Positions 1 through 5,813 of a stretch of DNA of 8,150 nt are shown here, piece by piece (position 1 is the first letter of the stretch; every line of letters starts with the position of its first letter). This DNA is from JAWOHX01 sp046484975. GTDB taxonomy: Bacteria > Bacillota > Clostridia > DUPQ01. Position numbers and translations under genes: made by a program. The stretch is taken from the NCBI GenBank assembly GCA_046484975.1, contig JAWOHX010000083.1, positions 1 to 8,150 of the forward strand. Reading direction: 5' to 3'. The notes below the pieces were generated by a model that worked only from the letters and a program-made list of their open reading frames with translations, was not told the origin of the DNA and searched no databases.

Positions 1-3
1 AAT

Positions 4-225
4 ATGGACATCAATGAAAAGGTCGGAGGCAATATCCGGGCAACGAGGATTCTGGGGAACATGTCCATCGAGGAGTTTTCCCTGAGACTGAACCTTCCCC
101 TCAACAGGGTCAATGAGATTGAGGAAGGGAAAGAGGACATCCATCTGGATCTCCTGTTTGAGATTGCGGATGTCCTGGAGGTCACCCCCGGGTTCCTCAT
201 CAACGACAATCCGGTGCTGATGTAG
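4..225 (+). CDS. Small XRE-family helix-turn-helix DNA-binding protein
   Basis: This 73-residue protein is almost entirely one Cro/C1-type (HTH_3) helix-turn-helix domain. Residues 8-18 fit helix 1. The stretch MSIEEFSLRLNL (20-31) fits helix 2 and the turn, LNRVNEIEEGK (33-43) the recognition helix, and DLLFEIADVLEV (49-60) the usual final helices. No second domain is present, so it would act as a cytoplasmic regulator, probably as a dimer; its target cannot be read. The ATG lies three bases from the window edge, so the ribosome site and a possible upstream start are not visible. An intrinsic terminator begins 16 bases after the stop, so it ends its own transcription unit. It could control the operon that follows, whose promoter region carries an inverted repeat, but only proximity supports this. 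Confidence 0.8.
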   Translation: MDINEKVGGNIRATRILGNMSIEEFSLRLNLPLNRVNEIEEGKEDIHLDLLFEIADVLEVTPGFLINDNPVLM

Positions 226-241
226 GAAACAGAGGCATACC

Positions 242-275
242 AAACATGCGGCTGTTGAAAGCCGCATGTTTTTTT
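242..275 (+). terminator. Intrinsic terminator after the helix-turn-helix gene
   Basis: A perfect 12-base-pair stem pairs AAACATGCGGCT (242-253) with AGCCGCATGTTT (260-271). The loop is six bases (GTTGAA), and an uninterrupted T run covers 269-275. Stem, short loop and T tract are all as expected for a rho-independent terminator. It separates the first gene from the operon starting at 366. Confidence 0.93.
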
Positions 276-282
276 ATGCCTT

Positions 283-309
283 TTTACCGACGATGAAAAG
301 TAGTATACT
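283..309 (+). promoter_or_regulatory. Candidate sigma-70 promoter for the 366-3130 operon
   Basis: TATACT at 304-309 is a good -10 hexamer. The best -35 partner is TTTACC at 283-288, but the 15-base spacing is short and the match is 4 of 6. An alternative is the extended -10 TGGCATAAT at 318-326, which has no recognisable -35. Either would give a short leader to the ATG at 366. The position just after a strong terminator and before the first gene supports a promoter here, but which element is used is unclear. Confidence 0.4.
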
Positions 310-311
310 GT

Positions 312-330
312 ATTCATTGGCATAATGAAT
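312..330 (+). promoter_or_regulatory. Inverted repeat, possible operator
   Basis: ATTCATT (312-318) and AATGAAT (324-330) form a perfect 7-base inverted repeat around the spacer GGCAT. It starts three bases after the candidate -10 TATACT, so it would overlap the transcription start. That is a usual place for a repressor site. No T run follows, so it is not a terminator. The binding protein, if any, is unknown. Confidence 0.35.
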
Positions 331-365
331 CGTCTGCCCGAAACCCGGATGGAGACAGTTTCCCG

Positions 366-896
366 ATGATGGAAGAGAAAAACGAAAATAAATACATATG
401 GTACGCCTGCTACGGTTCCAATCTATACAGGGAGCGGTTCCTTTGGTATATCCAGGGAGGGGGACTGAAAGGCAACCCCGGATGCAAAGACCGCAGCCTG
501 CCCGTGGCCGATTGTCCCTACCTCATCCGGCATGCCCTCTATTTCGCCGGGGAATCCAGGACATGGGGCCATGGCGGGGTGGCTTTTATCAGCAAAGAGC
601 ACGACCCCGGGGCCGTGACCTTATCCAGGGCCTACCTGGTCACGGAGGAGCAGTTCAAGGACATCCAGGGGCAGGAAGGGCGATGGTACGGCTGCACGCT
701 GGAACTGGGGATGCTGGAAGGCTTCCCGGTGAGGACATTTACCCGGGATCCCCTGGAGTTTAGGGACATGGAGACGAACAATCCGTCCGATGCCTATCTG
801 GAGGTCATCCGGAAAGGGCTCCGGGAGACATATCCCGGTATGACGGAGGAGCAAATCACCGGCTATCTGGACAAGGCCGCCGCAGGCCGGGGATAG
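366..896 (+). CDS. Gamma-glutamylcyclotransferase-like (AIG2/GGCT fold) protein
   Basis: This is a 176-residue cytoplasmic protein with the hallmark substrate-loop motif of the GGCT/AIG2-like fold, YACYGSNL at 13-20. The conserved acidic region lies in GQEGRWYG (102-109), where Glu104 is the likely equivalent of the catalytic glutamate. Proteins of this fold release 5-oxoproline from gamma-glutamyl compounds or act on gamma-glutamylamines, but many bacterial members are uncharacterised. The exact substrate here is not predictable. Length suits a single-domain member, with a probable helical tail (140-170). Two ATGs are adjacent (366 and 369); GGAG at 351-354 is 11 bases from the first, so I use 366, with 369 possible. 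The ABC ATPase gene starts 12 bases downstream, so this is probably the first gene of a four-gene operon. A role modifying or clearing the exported compound is speculative. Confidence 0.75.
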   Translation: MMEEKNENKYIWYACYGSNLYRERFLWYIQGGGLKGNPGCKDRSLPVADCPYLIRHALYFAGESRTWGHGGVAFISKEHDPGAVTLSRAYLVTEEQFKDIQGQEGRWYGCTLELGMLEGFPVRTFTRDPLEFRDMETNNPSDAYLEVIRKGLRETYPGMTEEQITGYLDKAAAGRG

Positions 897-908
897 GGAG
901 GGGAATGC

Positions 909-1793
909 ATGATTGAAGTCAGGAACATGACAATGACATATCCCAGTGGAAAAGGAGTCTTTGACTTGGACTTTTCCGTGGGCAAGGGGGAGGTGATGGG
1001 ATACCTTGGTCCCAATGGGGCCGGAAAAACCACCACCATCCGGGCGCTTCTGGGATTCATGAAGCCCGACAGCGGCGTTTGTTCCATCGGGGGACTGGAC
1101 TGCTCCAGGAAAGCCCCGGAGATCCAGAAGACCCTGGGATACATCCCTGGCGAAATCTCCTTTCTTGCCGACATGAACGGGGACGAGTTCCTCCGTTTCA
1201 TGCACCGCATGAGGGGCACCAGGGATTTCTCCCTGCAGAAGCGGCTGATGGAGATGTTCCAGCTGGACCCGAAGGGAAAAATCAGGAGGTTTTCCAAGGG
1301 CATGAAACAAAAACTGGGGATTGTGACAGCTTTCATGCACGATCCCGATGTCCTCATACTGGACGAACCCACCAGTTCCCTCGATCCCCTGATGCAGAAC
1401 CGTTTCGTGGAACTCATCGCCCATGAAAAGGCCAGGGGCAAAACCATCCTGATGTCCAGCCACATTTTCGAGGAGGTGGAGAGGACCTGTGACGCCGCTT
1501 TGATCATAAAGGATGGGAGGATCGTCAGCCAGTCCGATGTCCAGACCCTGAAGAATTCCCAACGCAAAGGCTTTCTCATCAAGTCTCCCGAGCTGGAAGC
1601 GGCCGCAGAAACATTCAAGGCCCTGGGTTTTGAGGTATGCGGCATCATCGGGGACGCGGTGGAGGTCTTCGTGACAGGGGAGGAAATCGATCTGTTCATC
1701 AAGACCCTGGCGAAGTTTCCTGTGCACAATGTGGATGTCAAGACACAGACACTGGAGGATGTGTTCATGCAATTCTACGGAAAGGGGGATTGA
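909..1793 (+). CDS. ABC transporter ATP-binding protein (BcrA/CcmA-like)
   Basis: This 294-residue protein is the nucleotide-binding subunit of an ABC-2-type exporter and hydrolyses ATP at the inner face of the membrane. Walker A is GPNGAGKTT (34-42). The signature region is FSKGMKQKLG (128-137), Walker B with its glutamate VLILDEP (148-154), the D-loop SSLD (156-159), and the switch histidine H185 in SSH. The Q-loop position reads LGYIPGE (76-82), without the usual glutamine; the same PGE form occurs in some exporters of this group. Residues about 220-294 form the family's C-terminal accessory region, ending in TLEDVFMQFY (281-290). The ribosome site AGGGAGGGG (895-903) overlaps the end of the previous gene. 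The permease gene starts 5 bases after the stop, so the two subunits are translated together. Export of a drug, peptide or lipid is possible; the substrate is unknown. Confidence 0.93.
   Translation: MIEVRNMTMTYPSGKGVFDLDFSVGKGEVMGYLGPNGAGKTTTIRALLGFMKPDSGVCSIGGLDCSRKAPEIQKTLGYIPGEISFLADMNGDEFLRFMHRMRGTRDFSLQKRLMEMFQLDPKGKIRRFSKGMKQKLGIVTAFMHDPDVLILDEPTSSLDPLMQNRFVELIAHEKARGKTILMSSHIFEEVERTCDAALIIKDGRIVSQSDVQTLKNSQRKGFLIKSPELEAAAETFKALGFEVCGIIGDAVEVFVTGEEIDLFIKTLAKFPVHNVDVKTQTLEDVFMQFYGKGD
1781..1788 (+). promoter_or_regulatory. Ribosome binding site for the permease
   Basis: AAAGGGGG lies inside the last codons of the ATPase gene, 10 bases before the ATG at 1799. It supports a start at 1799 rather than the upstream in-frame ATG at 1637, which would overlap the ATPase gene by more than 150 bases. 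An AGG at 1796-1798 could instead serve the ATG at 1805, two codons later. Confidence 0.55.
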
Positions 1794-1798
1794 GCAGG

Positions 1799-2596
1799 AT
1801 GAGTATGCCGTTGTTTGTAAAAATGCTTCAGAAGAACTGGAAACTGCTCCTCATATTCTTCGGAGTGCTGACCATGTACCTGACCGTGATGGTCTCCATG
1901 TACGACCCGAAGGACATGGATATGCTGGCTTCCATGATCAACCTGTTTCCTGAGGAGATGATGAAGGCCTTTGGCTTCTCGACTGTCGTGACCGACCTGA
2001 CAAGCTATCTGGCGAGCTGGCTCTATGGGATGCTGATGTTCGGCTTCCCCATGGTCTACTGCATCATCCTGGGGAACAGGCTGGTGGCAAAGCTGGTGGA
2101 CGACCATTCCTTTGCATATCTGTTGTCCACCCCCAATTCCAGGGTGAAGATCATCGTCACCCAGGGGGTTTACGCCCTGGTTTCCCTGGTGATCCTGTTC
2201 GCAGCACTCTTTGGGACGGGGGTCCTCATCTGCACGGTTATGTTCCCGGGCATGCTGGACATCCCGGCTTTCCTCCGCCTCAACCTGACCACCATGATGG
2301 TGAACATGGCGGTGGTGATGATTGTCTTCTTCTTTTCATGCCTCTTCAATGAGACCAAGTACTCCGTGGGGTTCGGGGCGGGCATTCCCATTGCTTTCCT
2401 CCTCATGAACATGCTGGGCGGGGCCTCAGCCGATGCGGAGATTCTCAAGCAGCTGTCCATTTATGGCTGGTATGACCCGGTGGAGCTGGTGAGGGGAAGC
2501 GGGATTCTTTGGATCCATTTTCTATATGCCGGCATCATAGCGGTCCTTTTTGCCGCCGGAACACTGGTTTTTCACAAGAAAAGACTGACTTTGTAA
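1799..2596 (+). CDS. ABC-2-type transporter permease subunit
   Basis: This is a 265-residue integral membrane protein, the partner of the ATPase encoded just upstream. Six hydrophobic segments are visible at about residues 16-34, 75-93, 118-146, 164-183, 188-208 and 236-258. This is the usual number for an ABC-2 permease. The stretch DDHSFAYLLSTPNSRVKI (101-118), between segments 2 and 3, matches the cytoplasmic region typical of these permeases, where the ATPase docks. The acidic, methionine-rich stretch at 35-56 probably faces outside. The protein ends in a short basic tail (HKKRLTL), consistent with a cytoplasmic C-terminus. The start at 1799 removes 54 out-of-family residues that an upstream ATG would add. 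With one ATPase and one permease gene, the active form is probably two copies of each. The substrate is unknown. Confidence 0.88.
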   Translation: MSMPLFVKMLQKNWKLLLIFFGVLTMYLTVMVSMYDPKDMDMLASMINLFPEEMMKAFGFSTVVTDLTSYLASWLYGMLMFGFPMVYCIILGNRLVAKLVDDHSFAYLLSTPNSRVKIIVTQGVYALVSLVILFAALFGTGVLICTVMFPGMLDIPAFLRLNLTTMMVNMAVVMIVFFFSCLFNETKYSVGFGAGIPIAFLLMNMLGGASADAEILKQLSIYGWYDPVELVRGSGILWIHFLYAGIIAVLFAAGTLVFHKKRLTL

Positions 2597-2601
2597 CGAT
2601 T

Positions 2602-2610
2602 AGGAAGGAG
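2602..2610 (+). promoter_or_regulatory. Strong ribosome binding site for the flavodoxin-like gene
   Basis: AGGAAGGAG stands 7 bases before the ATG at 2618. It is the strongest Shine-Dalgarno sequence in the operon and fixes that start. No promoter is apparent in the 21-base gap, so this gene is probably translated from the operon transcript. Confidence 0.75.
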
Positions 2611-2617
2611 ATATCCC

Positions 2618-3130
2618 ATGGCAGGAAAGAGTTTGATCACATATTACTCATGGATAGGCAACACTGAGGTGGTGGCCCGGGAAATCCAACGGCAGACGGG
2701 ATTCGATATGGAAAGAATCGAGGAAGTTGTGGAGCGGGATCCCGGGAAGCTCATGAATGCCGGAAGGGCTGCTTTCTTCGGCATGAAAAGCAAGCTCAAG
2801 CCTTCCGCAATCAACCCGGAGGATTATGAGAATGTCTTTCTGGGACTCCAGATCTGGGCGGGGAAATCCTCGCCGGCCATCAACGGATACTTGGGCCGGG
2901 CAAATCTGAAGGGTAAAAAGGTATGGCTCTTCATCACCAAATCGGATGAAAAGGTTCCCTTGAAGGCAATTTCTTCCCTCACCCGCAGGGTGGAGAAGAA
3001 GGGGGGAAGGGTGATGGGTGTCCTTCCGGTCACCACCCTTTTTGTATGGGGCAAGCAACTGGTCATTTCTTCGGATGCGGTCAAAGAGGATGTCAGCCAA
3101 TGGCTGGAAACAATCCAAAGCAATCTGTGA
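2618..3130 (+). CDS. Flavodoxin-like FMN-binding protein
   Basis: This 170-residue protein matches the flavodoxin/flavodoxin-4 fold. The N-terminal strand LITYYSWIGNTEVVAREI (6-23) carries the phosphate-binding loop SWIGNT (11-16), close to the classical T/S-x-T-G-N-T. The second flavin-binding region is YENVFLGLQIWAGKSSPAI (70-88), where Trp80 could stack on the FMN ring. Strand KGKKVWLFITKSD (98-110) and a C-terminal helix (152-168) complete the fold. Such proteins carry electrons or reduce small molecules in the cytoplasm. The region 36-66 is more basic than in electron-transfer flavodoxins, which are usually very acidic, so a reductase or a divergent role is possible. It lies 21 bases after the permease and is the last gene of the operon. 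It converges with the GNAT gene, only 12 bases away, and no terminator hairpin is visible between them. Confidence 0.8.
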   Translation: MAGKSLITYYSWIGNTEVVAREIQRQTGFDMERIEEVVERDPGKLMNAGRAAFFGMKSKLKPSAINPEDYENVFLGLQIWAGKSSPAINGYLGRANLKGKKVWLFITKSDEKVPLKAISSLTRRVEKKGGRVMGVLPVTTLFVWGKQLVISSDAVKEDVSQWLETIQSNL

Positions 3131-3142
3131 GTCCAAGGTTGG

Positions 3143-4264
3143 TCATGACAGGTTCTTGAGGTATATCCTGCGCCTCCGGTGCTGTCTTGTCTTGTAAAAT
3201 TTCCACTGGGCCTGTACCTGGAGGTTGGTTTCCAGTTCCGGCCCGGTTTCCGCGAGGGTGATCCCGTAGCGGTTGGCGGACTTTGTGAGGCTGTCCAGGA
3301 GGATGGCAATGGCCCCGGTGCCCTGGTGGTCCGGATGGATGGCCACCAGATACATGTCCACCGTGTCGTTTTTTCTGATGGCCTTGAGGATATGGATGAA
3401 CCCGAAGGGGAACAGGCGTCCCCGGGCTTTCCGAAGTGCCTTCGAGATGCTTGGCATGGTGATGCCGAATCCGATCACCTGGTCGTCCTTGTCAACCACA
3501 AGTTTGATGAAATCCGGATTCACGAACCCAAAATTCGCCTTGATGTACATGTCGATCTGCTCCTGGGTCAGCGCGGAGGTGCCATAGAGCTTGGAGTATG
3601 CGTCGTTGTACAAATTAAAAATCTTCTGGGCCCAGGGGAGGATCTCCTTTTTATGGGTGAACTCCACCAGCCGGTAGTTGAATCTCCGGATAACCCTTTG
3701 GGCGATCCTGGACACCACCTCAAGGGGTTTGTCCGGCACAAAGAGCTGGTATTCGATGTAGTCCACATCCTTCTTATACCCCAGGGATTCCATGTGCTCC
3801 GGGTAATAGGCATGGTTGTACAGGGTGATGTAGAGGTCGTTTTCCTCAAAACCCTCGATGAGCATGCCCTGGTGGTCCATGTCCGTCAGGCCCATGGGCC
3901 CGTGCAGGCTGTCATAGCCATGGCTTCTGGCCCAGTTTTCCGCCGTCCCGAGGAGAAGTGCGGAGACCGCCCGGTCGTCGATGAAGTCCAAATGGGTGAA
4001 GCGTGCCTGTTTTTGGTTCCACTTCTCATTGCTCCTGTGGTTCACCAGAATGCCGATGCGGCCCACGGGCTTTTTCCCGTCATAGGCCATGTAATATGTG
4101 CCTTCGGAAAAAGCGAAGGCGGGGTTTTTCTTTTTGCTGAGGGTGTGCAGGTCGTCCATGACCAGTTCAGGCACGAAGTACGGGTTGTCCCTGTACATCC
4201 TGTTGGGGAAGACAACGAATTTTTTCAGGTCCCGGCGGGTTTTCACTTCCTTGATGCTAAGCAT
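3143..4264 (-). CDS. GNAT-family N-acetyltransferase-like protein (long two-part type)
   Basis: This 373-residue cytoplasmic protein belongs to a widespread family usually annotated as a GNAT acetyltransferase or hypothetical protein. The N-terminal half carries the conserved runs FPNRMYRDNPYFVPEL (19-34), NPAFAF (47-52) and HGPMGLTDMDHQGMLIEGF (121-139). The C-terminal half holds the GNAT core: MYLVAIHPDHQGTGAIAI (304-321) contains the acetyl-CoA pyrophosphate-binding motif, in the form HQGTGA. The very basic end (RQHRRRRIYLK, 360-370) is typical of this family. The start is set by GAGAGG (complement of 4270-4275), 5 bases upstream. The gene stands alone on this strand, convergent with the flavodoxin-like gene and divergent from the first symporter, with its own strong promoter at 4311-4339. 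The acyl acceptor is unknown; I give no symbol for that reason. Confidence 0.82.
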   Translation of the reverse strand: MLSIKEVKTRRDLKKFVVFPNRMYRDNPYFVPELVMDDLHTLSKKKNPAFAFSEGTYYMAYDGKKPVGRIGILVNHRSNEKWNQKQARFTHLDFIDDRAVSALLLGTAENWARSHGYDSLHGPMGLTDMDHQGMLIEGFEENDLYITLYNHAYYPEHMESLGYKKDVDYIEYQLFVPDKPLEVVSRIAQRVIRRFNYRLVEFTHKKEILPWAQKIFNLYNDAYSKLYGTSALTQEQIDMYIKANFGFVNPDFIKLVVDKDDQVIGFGITMPSISKALRKARGRLFPFGFIHILKAIRKNDTVDMYLVAIHPDHQGTGAIAILLDSLTKSANRYGITLAETGPELETNLQVQAQWKFYKTRQHRRRRIYLKNLS

Positions 4265-4310
4265 ATCAACCTCTCAAACGGCTTTCGTGTAATGCACTTT
4301 GGCTATCCCC

Positions 4311-4339
4311 ATTATAAATGCAAAACCTTTCCATGGCAA
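4311..4339 (-). promoter_or_regulatory. Sigma-70 promoter of the GNAT-family gene
   Basis: On the minus strand, TTGCCA (complement of 4334-4339, 5 of 6 matches to the -35 consensus) and a perfect TATAAT (complement of 4311-4316) are separated by exactly 17 bases. Transcription would begin near 4304, giving a leader of about 40 bases. This is the closest match to a housekeeping promoter in the window. No operator-like repeat overlaps it, which suggests basal expression. Confidence 0.8.
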
Positions 4340-4390
4340 TCGTACAGACAGGATAAAAGCCCGGAGGAAAAGAATATCTTTCCAAACGCA

Positions 4391-4410
4391 TCTGATATAC
4401 AATCAATGTA
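4391..4410 (+). promoter_or_regulatory. Extended -10 promoter and imperfect palindrome of the first symporter gene
   Basis: The extended -10 element TGATATACA lies at 4393-4401, about 32 bases before the ATG at 4434. I see no good -35, as is usual for extended -10 promoters. The whole 20-base block recurs before the second symporter at 5770-5789 with only two differences. It contains TACA-N5-TGTA (4398-4401, 4407-4410), which overlaps the -10 and the expected start of transcription. In this copy there is also an outer CTGATA (4392-4397) / TATCAG (4409-4414) repeat. An operator role is an inference. Confidence 0.6.
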
Positions 4411-4423
4411 TCAGGAATGATTC

Positions 4424-4428
4424 AGGGG
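4424..4428 (+). promoter_or_regulatory. Ribosome binding site of the first symporter gene
   Basis: AGGGG is 5 bases before the ATG at 4434. It selects that ATG over an in-frame ATG at 4299, which would add 45 residues and would place the promoter inside the coding region. Confidence 0.7.
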
Positions 4429-4433
4429 ATGCA

Positions 4434-5744
4434 ATGGATCGACAGGCAGATATTCCTCAGAAGAGGACAAATCCTTTTCGTTATGCCATCGGCATGTTCG
4501 GCATGTCGATACCTGTCAACATGTTCAAGACCTATGCAGCCATTTTCTATGTGGTCAACCTGGGCCTTGCCACCAAGCAGTTTGCCCTTGTCCTTTTCAT
4601 CTACACCTTCGTGGATGCCATCGACAATCCGGTCTACGGACTCTTATCCGACAGGACACGCACCCGGTGGGGGAGAAGGCGGCCGTGGATGGTCATCGGA
4701 ACGCCCCTTCTCATCCTCTTTTTCATCCTCTTCTTCAGCCCGCCGGAATTCGTGTCGGAGAGATCCCTGTTCATTTATGTGCTGCTGATGTACATCCTCA
4801 CAGGCACCCTGGACTCCCTTGTGGGTGCGAACTACGGGGCCCTGTTCCCCGAGTTGTTCACGGATGAGTTTCGCAGGGCAAAGGCCAACGGGATGCGCCA
4901 GGTCTTCCAGCTGGCTGCCATGATCATCAGCATCGCACTGACCCCCCTGATCGCCGACAGGATCGGGTACACCAATACCGCCATCCTCTACGGGATACTG
5001 GCCCTCGCCGTGATCCTGTATTGCACCTACGGATGCCACGAGAAAAAGGAATACGCCAGCATGGAGCGTCCCGCCGTCATGGCAAGCCTCAAAGCCCTGG
5101 TCACCAACCCGAAATTCTGGATCTTCGGGTTGACCAACGCCTTCTATACCGCCGCCATCGCACTGGTGCAGCAGGCCGTGCCGTTTTTCGTGATCTATTC
5201 CCTCAACCTGGACAAACACAACTCCGCCTTCATGCTGGGGACAGTCGCCCTGGTGGCCATCGCCAGCATCGTCTTCTGGGTCTGGATGGTGAAGCGGGTG
5301 ACCCTCCTGCCTGCCTGGAGGGCTGCCCTCGTGGTCCTGGCCCTGGGATTCATCCCCTTGTATTTTGCAAATGATCTCATCAGCGCCATCGTGTTCTGCA
5401 GCATCATCGGCTTCGGGGTGGCAGGCGTGATGGCCACCCTGGACCTCATCGCCGCCAGGATCATGGACGAGGACGCAAAAAAATACGGCATCCGGCGGGA
5501 AGGCCTCTTCATCAGCGCCATGAATGTCATGAATCGCCTGGGAGGGCTGTTCATCAGCCTGGGATACCTGCTGGTCCATTTCCTGTACGGGTTTGAAAGC
5601 GGGGACCAGCCCGGCCTGGACCCGGACGGGGCCTCCCGTTTCCTGATGGTCATCTTTCCCTTCATGGCCATGGTGGTCTGCTGTGCCTTCTCCTGGTTCA
5701 TGCATTTTAGAAACGGCAAGGACCACACGGAGACGCAGGCCTGA
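4434..5744 (+). CDS. GPH-family (MelB-like) sugar:cation symporter, copy 1
   Basis: This 436-residue inner-membrane protein is of the glycoside-pentoside-hexuronide:cation symporter family (MFS_2). About twelve hydrophobic segments are visible, at roughly 17-40, 49-71, 85-102, 111-132, 156-174, 181-200, 228-256, 264-286, 291-311, 315-337, 358-385 and 403-424. The family's cytoplasmic loop after helix 2 is SDRTRTRWGRRRP (72-84). The matching C-terminal family motif is MDEDAKKYGIRREG (344-357). Helix 2 carries DAIDNPVYG (61-69), which aligns with the MelB sodium-site motif DAINDP; Asp61 matches MelB Asp55, while the Asp59 position holds Asn65. It probably imports a sugar or sugar derivative with a cation, substrate unknown. 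The start at 4434 is set by AGGGG five bases upstream and by ungapped alignment with copy 2. A separate promoter lies at 4391-4410. About three quarters of residues are identical to copy 2 by hand count. Confidence 0.88.
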   Translation: MDRQADIPQKRTNPFRYAIGMFGMSIPVNMFKTYAAIFYVVNLGLATKQFALVLFIYTFVDAIDNPVYGLLSDRTRTRWGRRRPWMVIGTPLLILFFILFFSPPEFVSERSLFIYVLLMYILTGTLDSLVGANYGALFPELFTDEFRRAKANGMRQVFQLAAMIISIALTPLIADRIGYTNTAILYGILALAVILYCTYGCHEKKEYASMERPAVMASLKALVTNPKFWIFGLTNAFYTAAIALVQQAVPFFVIYSLNLDKHNSAFMLGTVALVAIASIVFWVWMVKRVTLLPAWRAALVVLALGFIPLYFANDLISAIVFCSIIGFGVAGVMATLDLIAARIMDEDAKKYGIRREGLFISAMNVMNRLGGLFISLGYLLVHFLYGFESGDQPGLDPDGASRFLMVIFPFMAMVVCCAFSWFMHFRNGKDHTETQA

Positions 5745-5769
5745 GGGAACCCCTACCATTCTTCGCCCG

Positions 5770-5789
5770 TCTGTTATACAATGAATGTA
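5770..5789 (+). promoter_or_regulatory. Extended -10 promoter and TACA-N5-TGTA repeat of the second symporter gene
   Basis: The extended -10 element TGTTATACA (5772-5780) lies about 33 bases before the ATG at 5814, again without a clear -35. The block matches 4391-4410 at 18 of 20 positions, including TACA (5777-5780) and TGTA (5786-5789). The bases on either side differ from copy 1, so the block stands out as conserved. No terminator is visible between 5745 and 5770, so read-through from the first gene is also possible. Confidence 0.6.
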
Positions 5790-5802
5790 AAATATAATAT
5801 GT

Positions 5803-5808
5803 GGGGGG
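5803..5808 (+). promoter_or_regulatory. Ribosome binding site of the second symporter gene
   Basis: GGGGGG lies 5 bases before the ATG at 5814 and only 2 before the ATG at 5811. The same 5-base spacing is used in copy 1, so 5814 is the preferred start. An in-frame ATG at 5781 lies within the promoter block and has no ribosome site. Confidence 0.6.
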
Positions 5809-5813
5809 ATATG

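Noticed and set aside
621..1772. A 383-codon open frame on the minus strand
   Set aside because: It lies antisense to the ABC ATPase and the GGCT-like gene, which have clear motifs and ribosome sites. Its translation is rich in His, Gly and Pro and matches no family; it is a by-product of GC-rich codon use.
1637..1798. An upstream start for the permease
   Set aside because: It would overlap the ATPase gene by more than 150 bases and add an Arg/Gly-rich segment foreign to the family. The ATG at 1799 has a ribosome site and a normal first membrane segment.
4366..4383. Imperfect inverted repeat GGAAAAGA-ATA-TCTTTCC upstream of the first symporter
   Set aside because: The arms are imperfect and AT-rich, and no equivalent occurs before the second copy. 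It is too weak to call as a site.
3179..4420. A 413-codon open frame on the plus strand
   Set aside because: It is antisense to the GNAT-family gene, which has a consensus promoter and conserved family motifs. The plus-strand translation has no recognisable domain.
4299..4433. A 45-residue N-terminal extension of the first symporter
   Set aside because: It would include the promoter block, has no ribosome site at 4299, and has no counterpart in the paralogue. The start at 4434 fits the AGGGG site.
5781..5813. An earlier start for the second symporter (MNVKYN...)
   Set aside because: This ATG lies in the conserved promoter block and lacks a Shine-Dalgarno sequence. The poly-G site at 5803-5808 serves the ATG at 5814.
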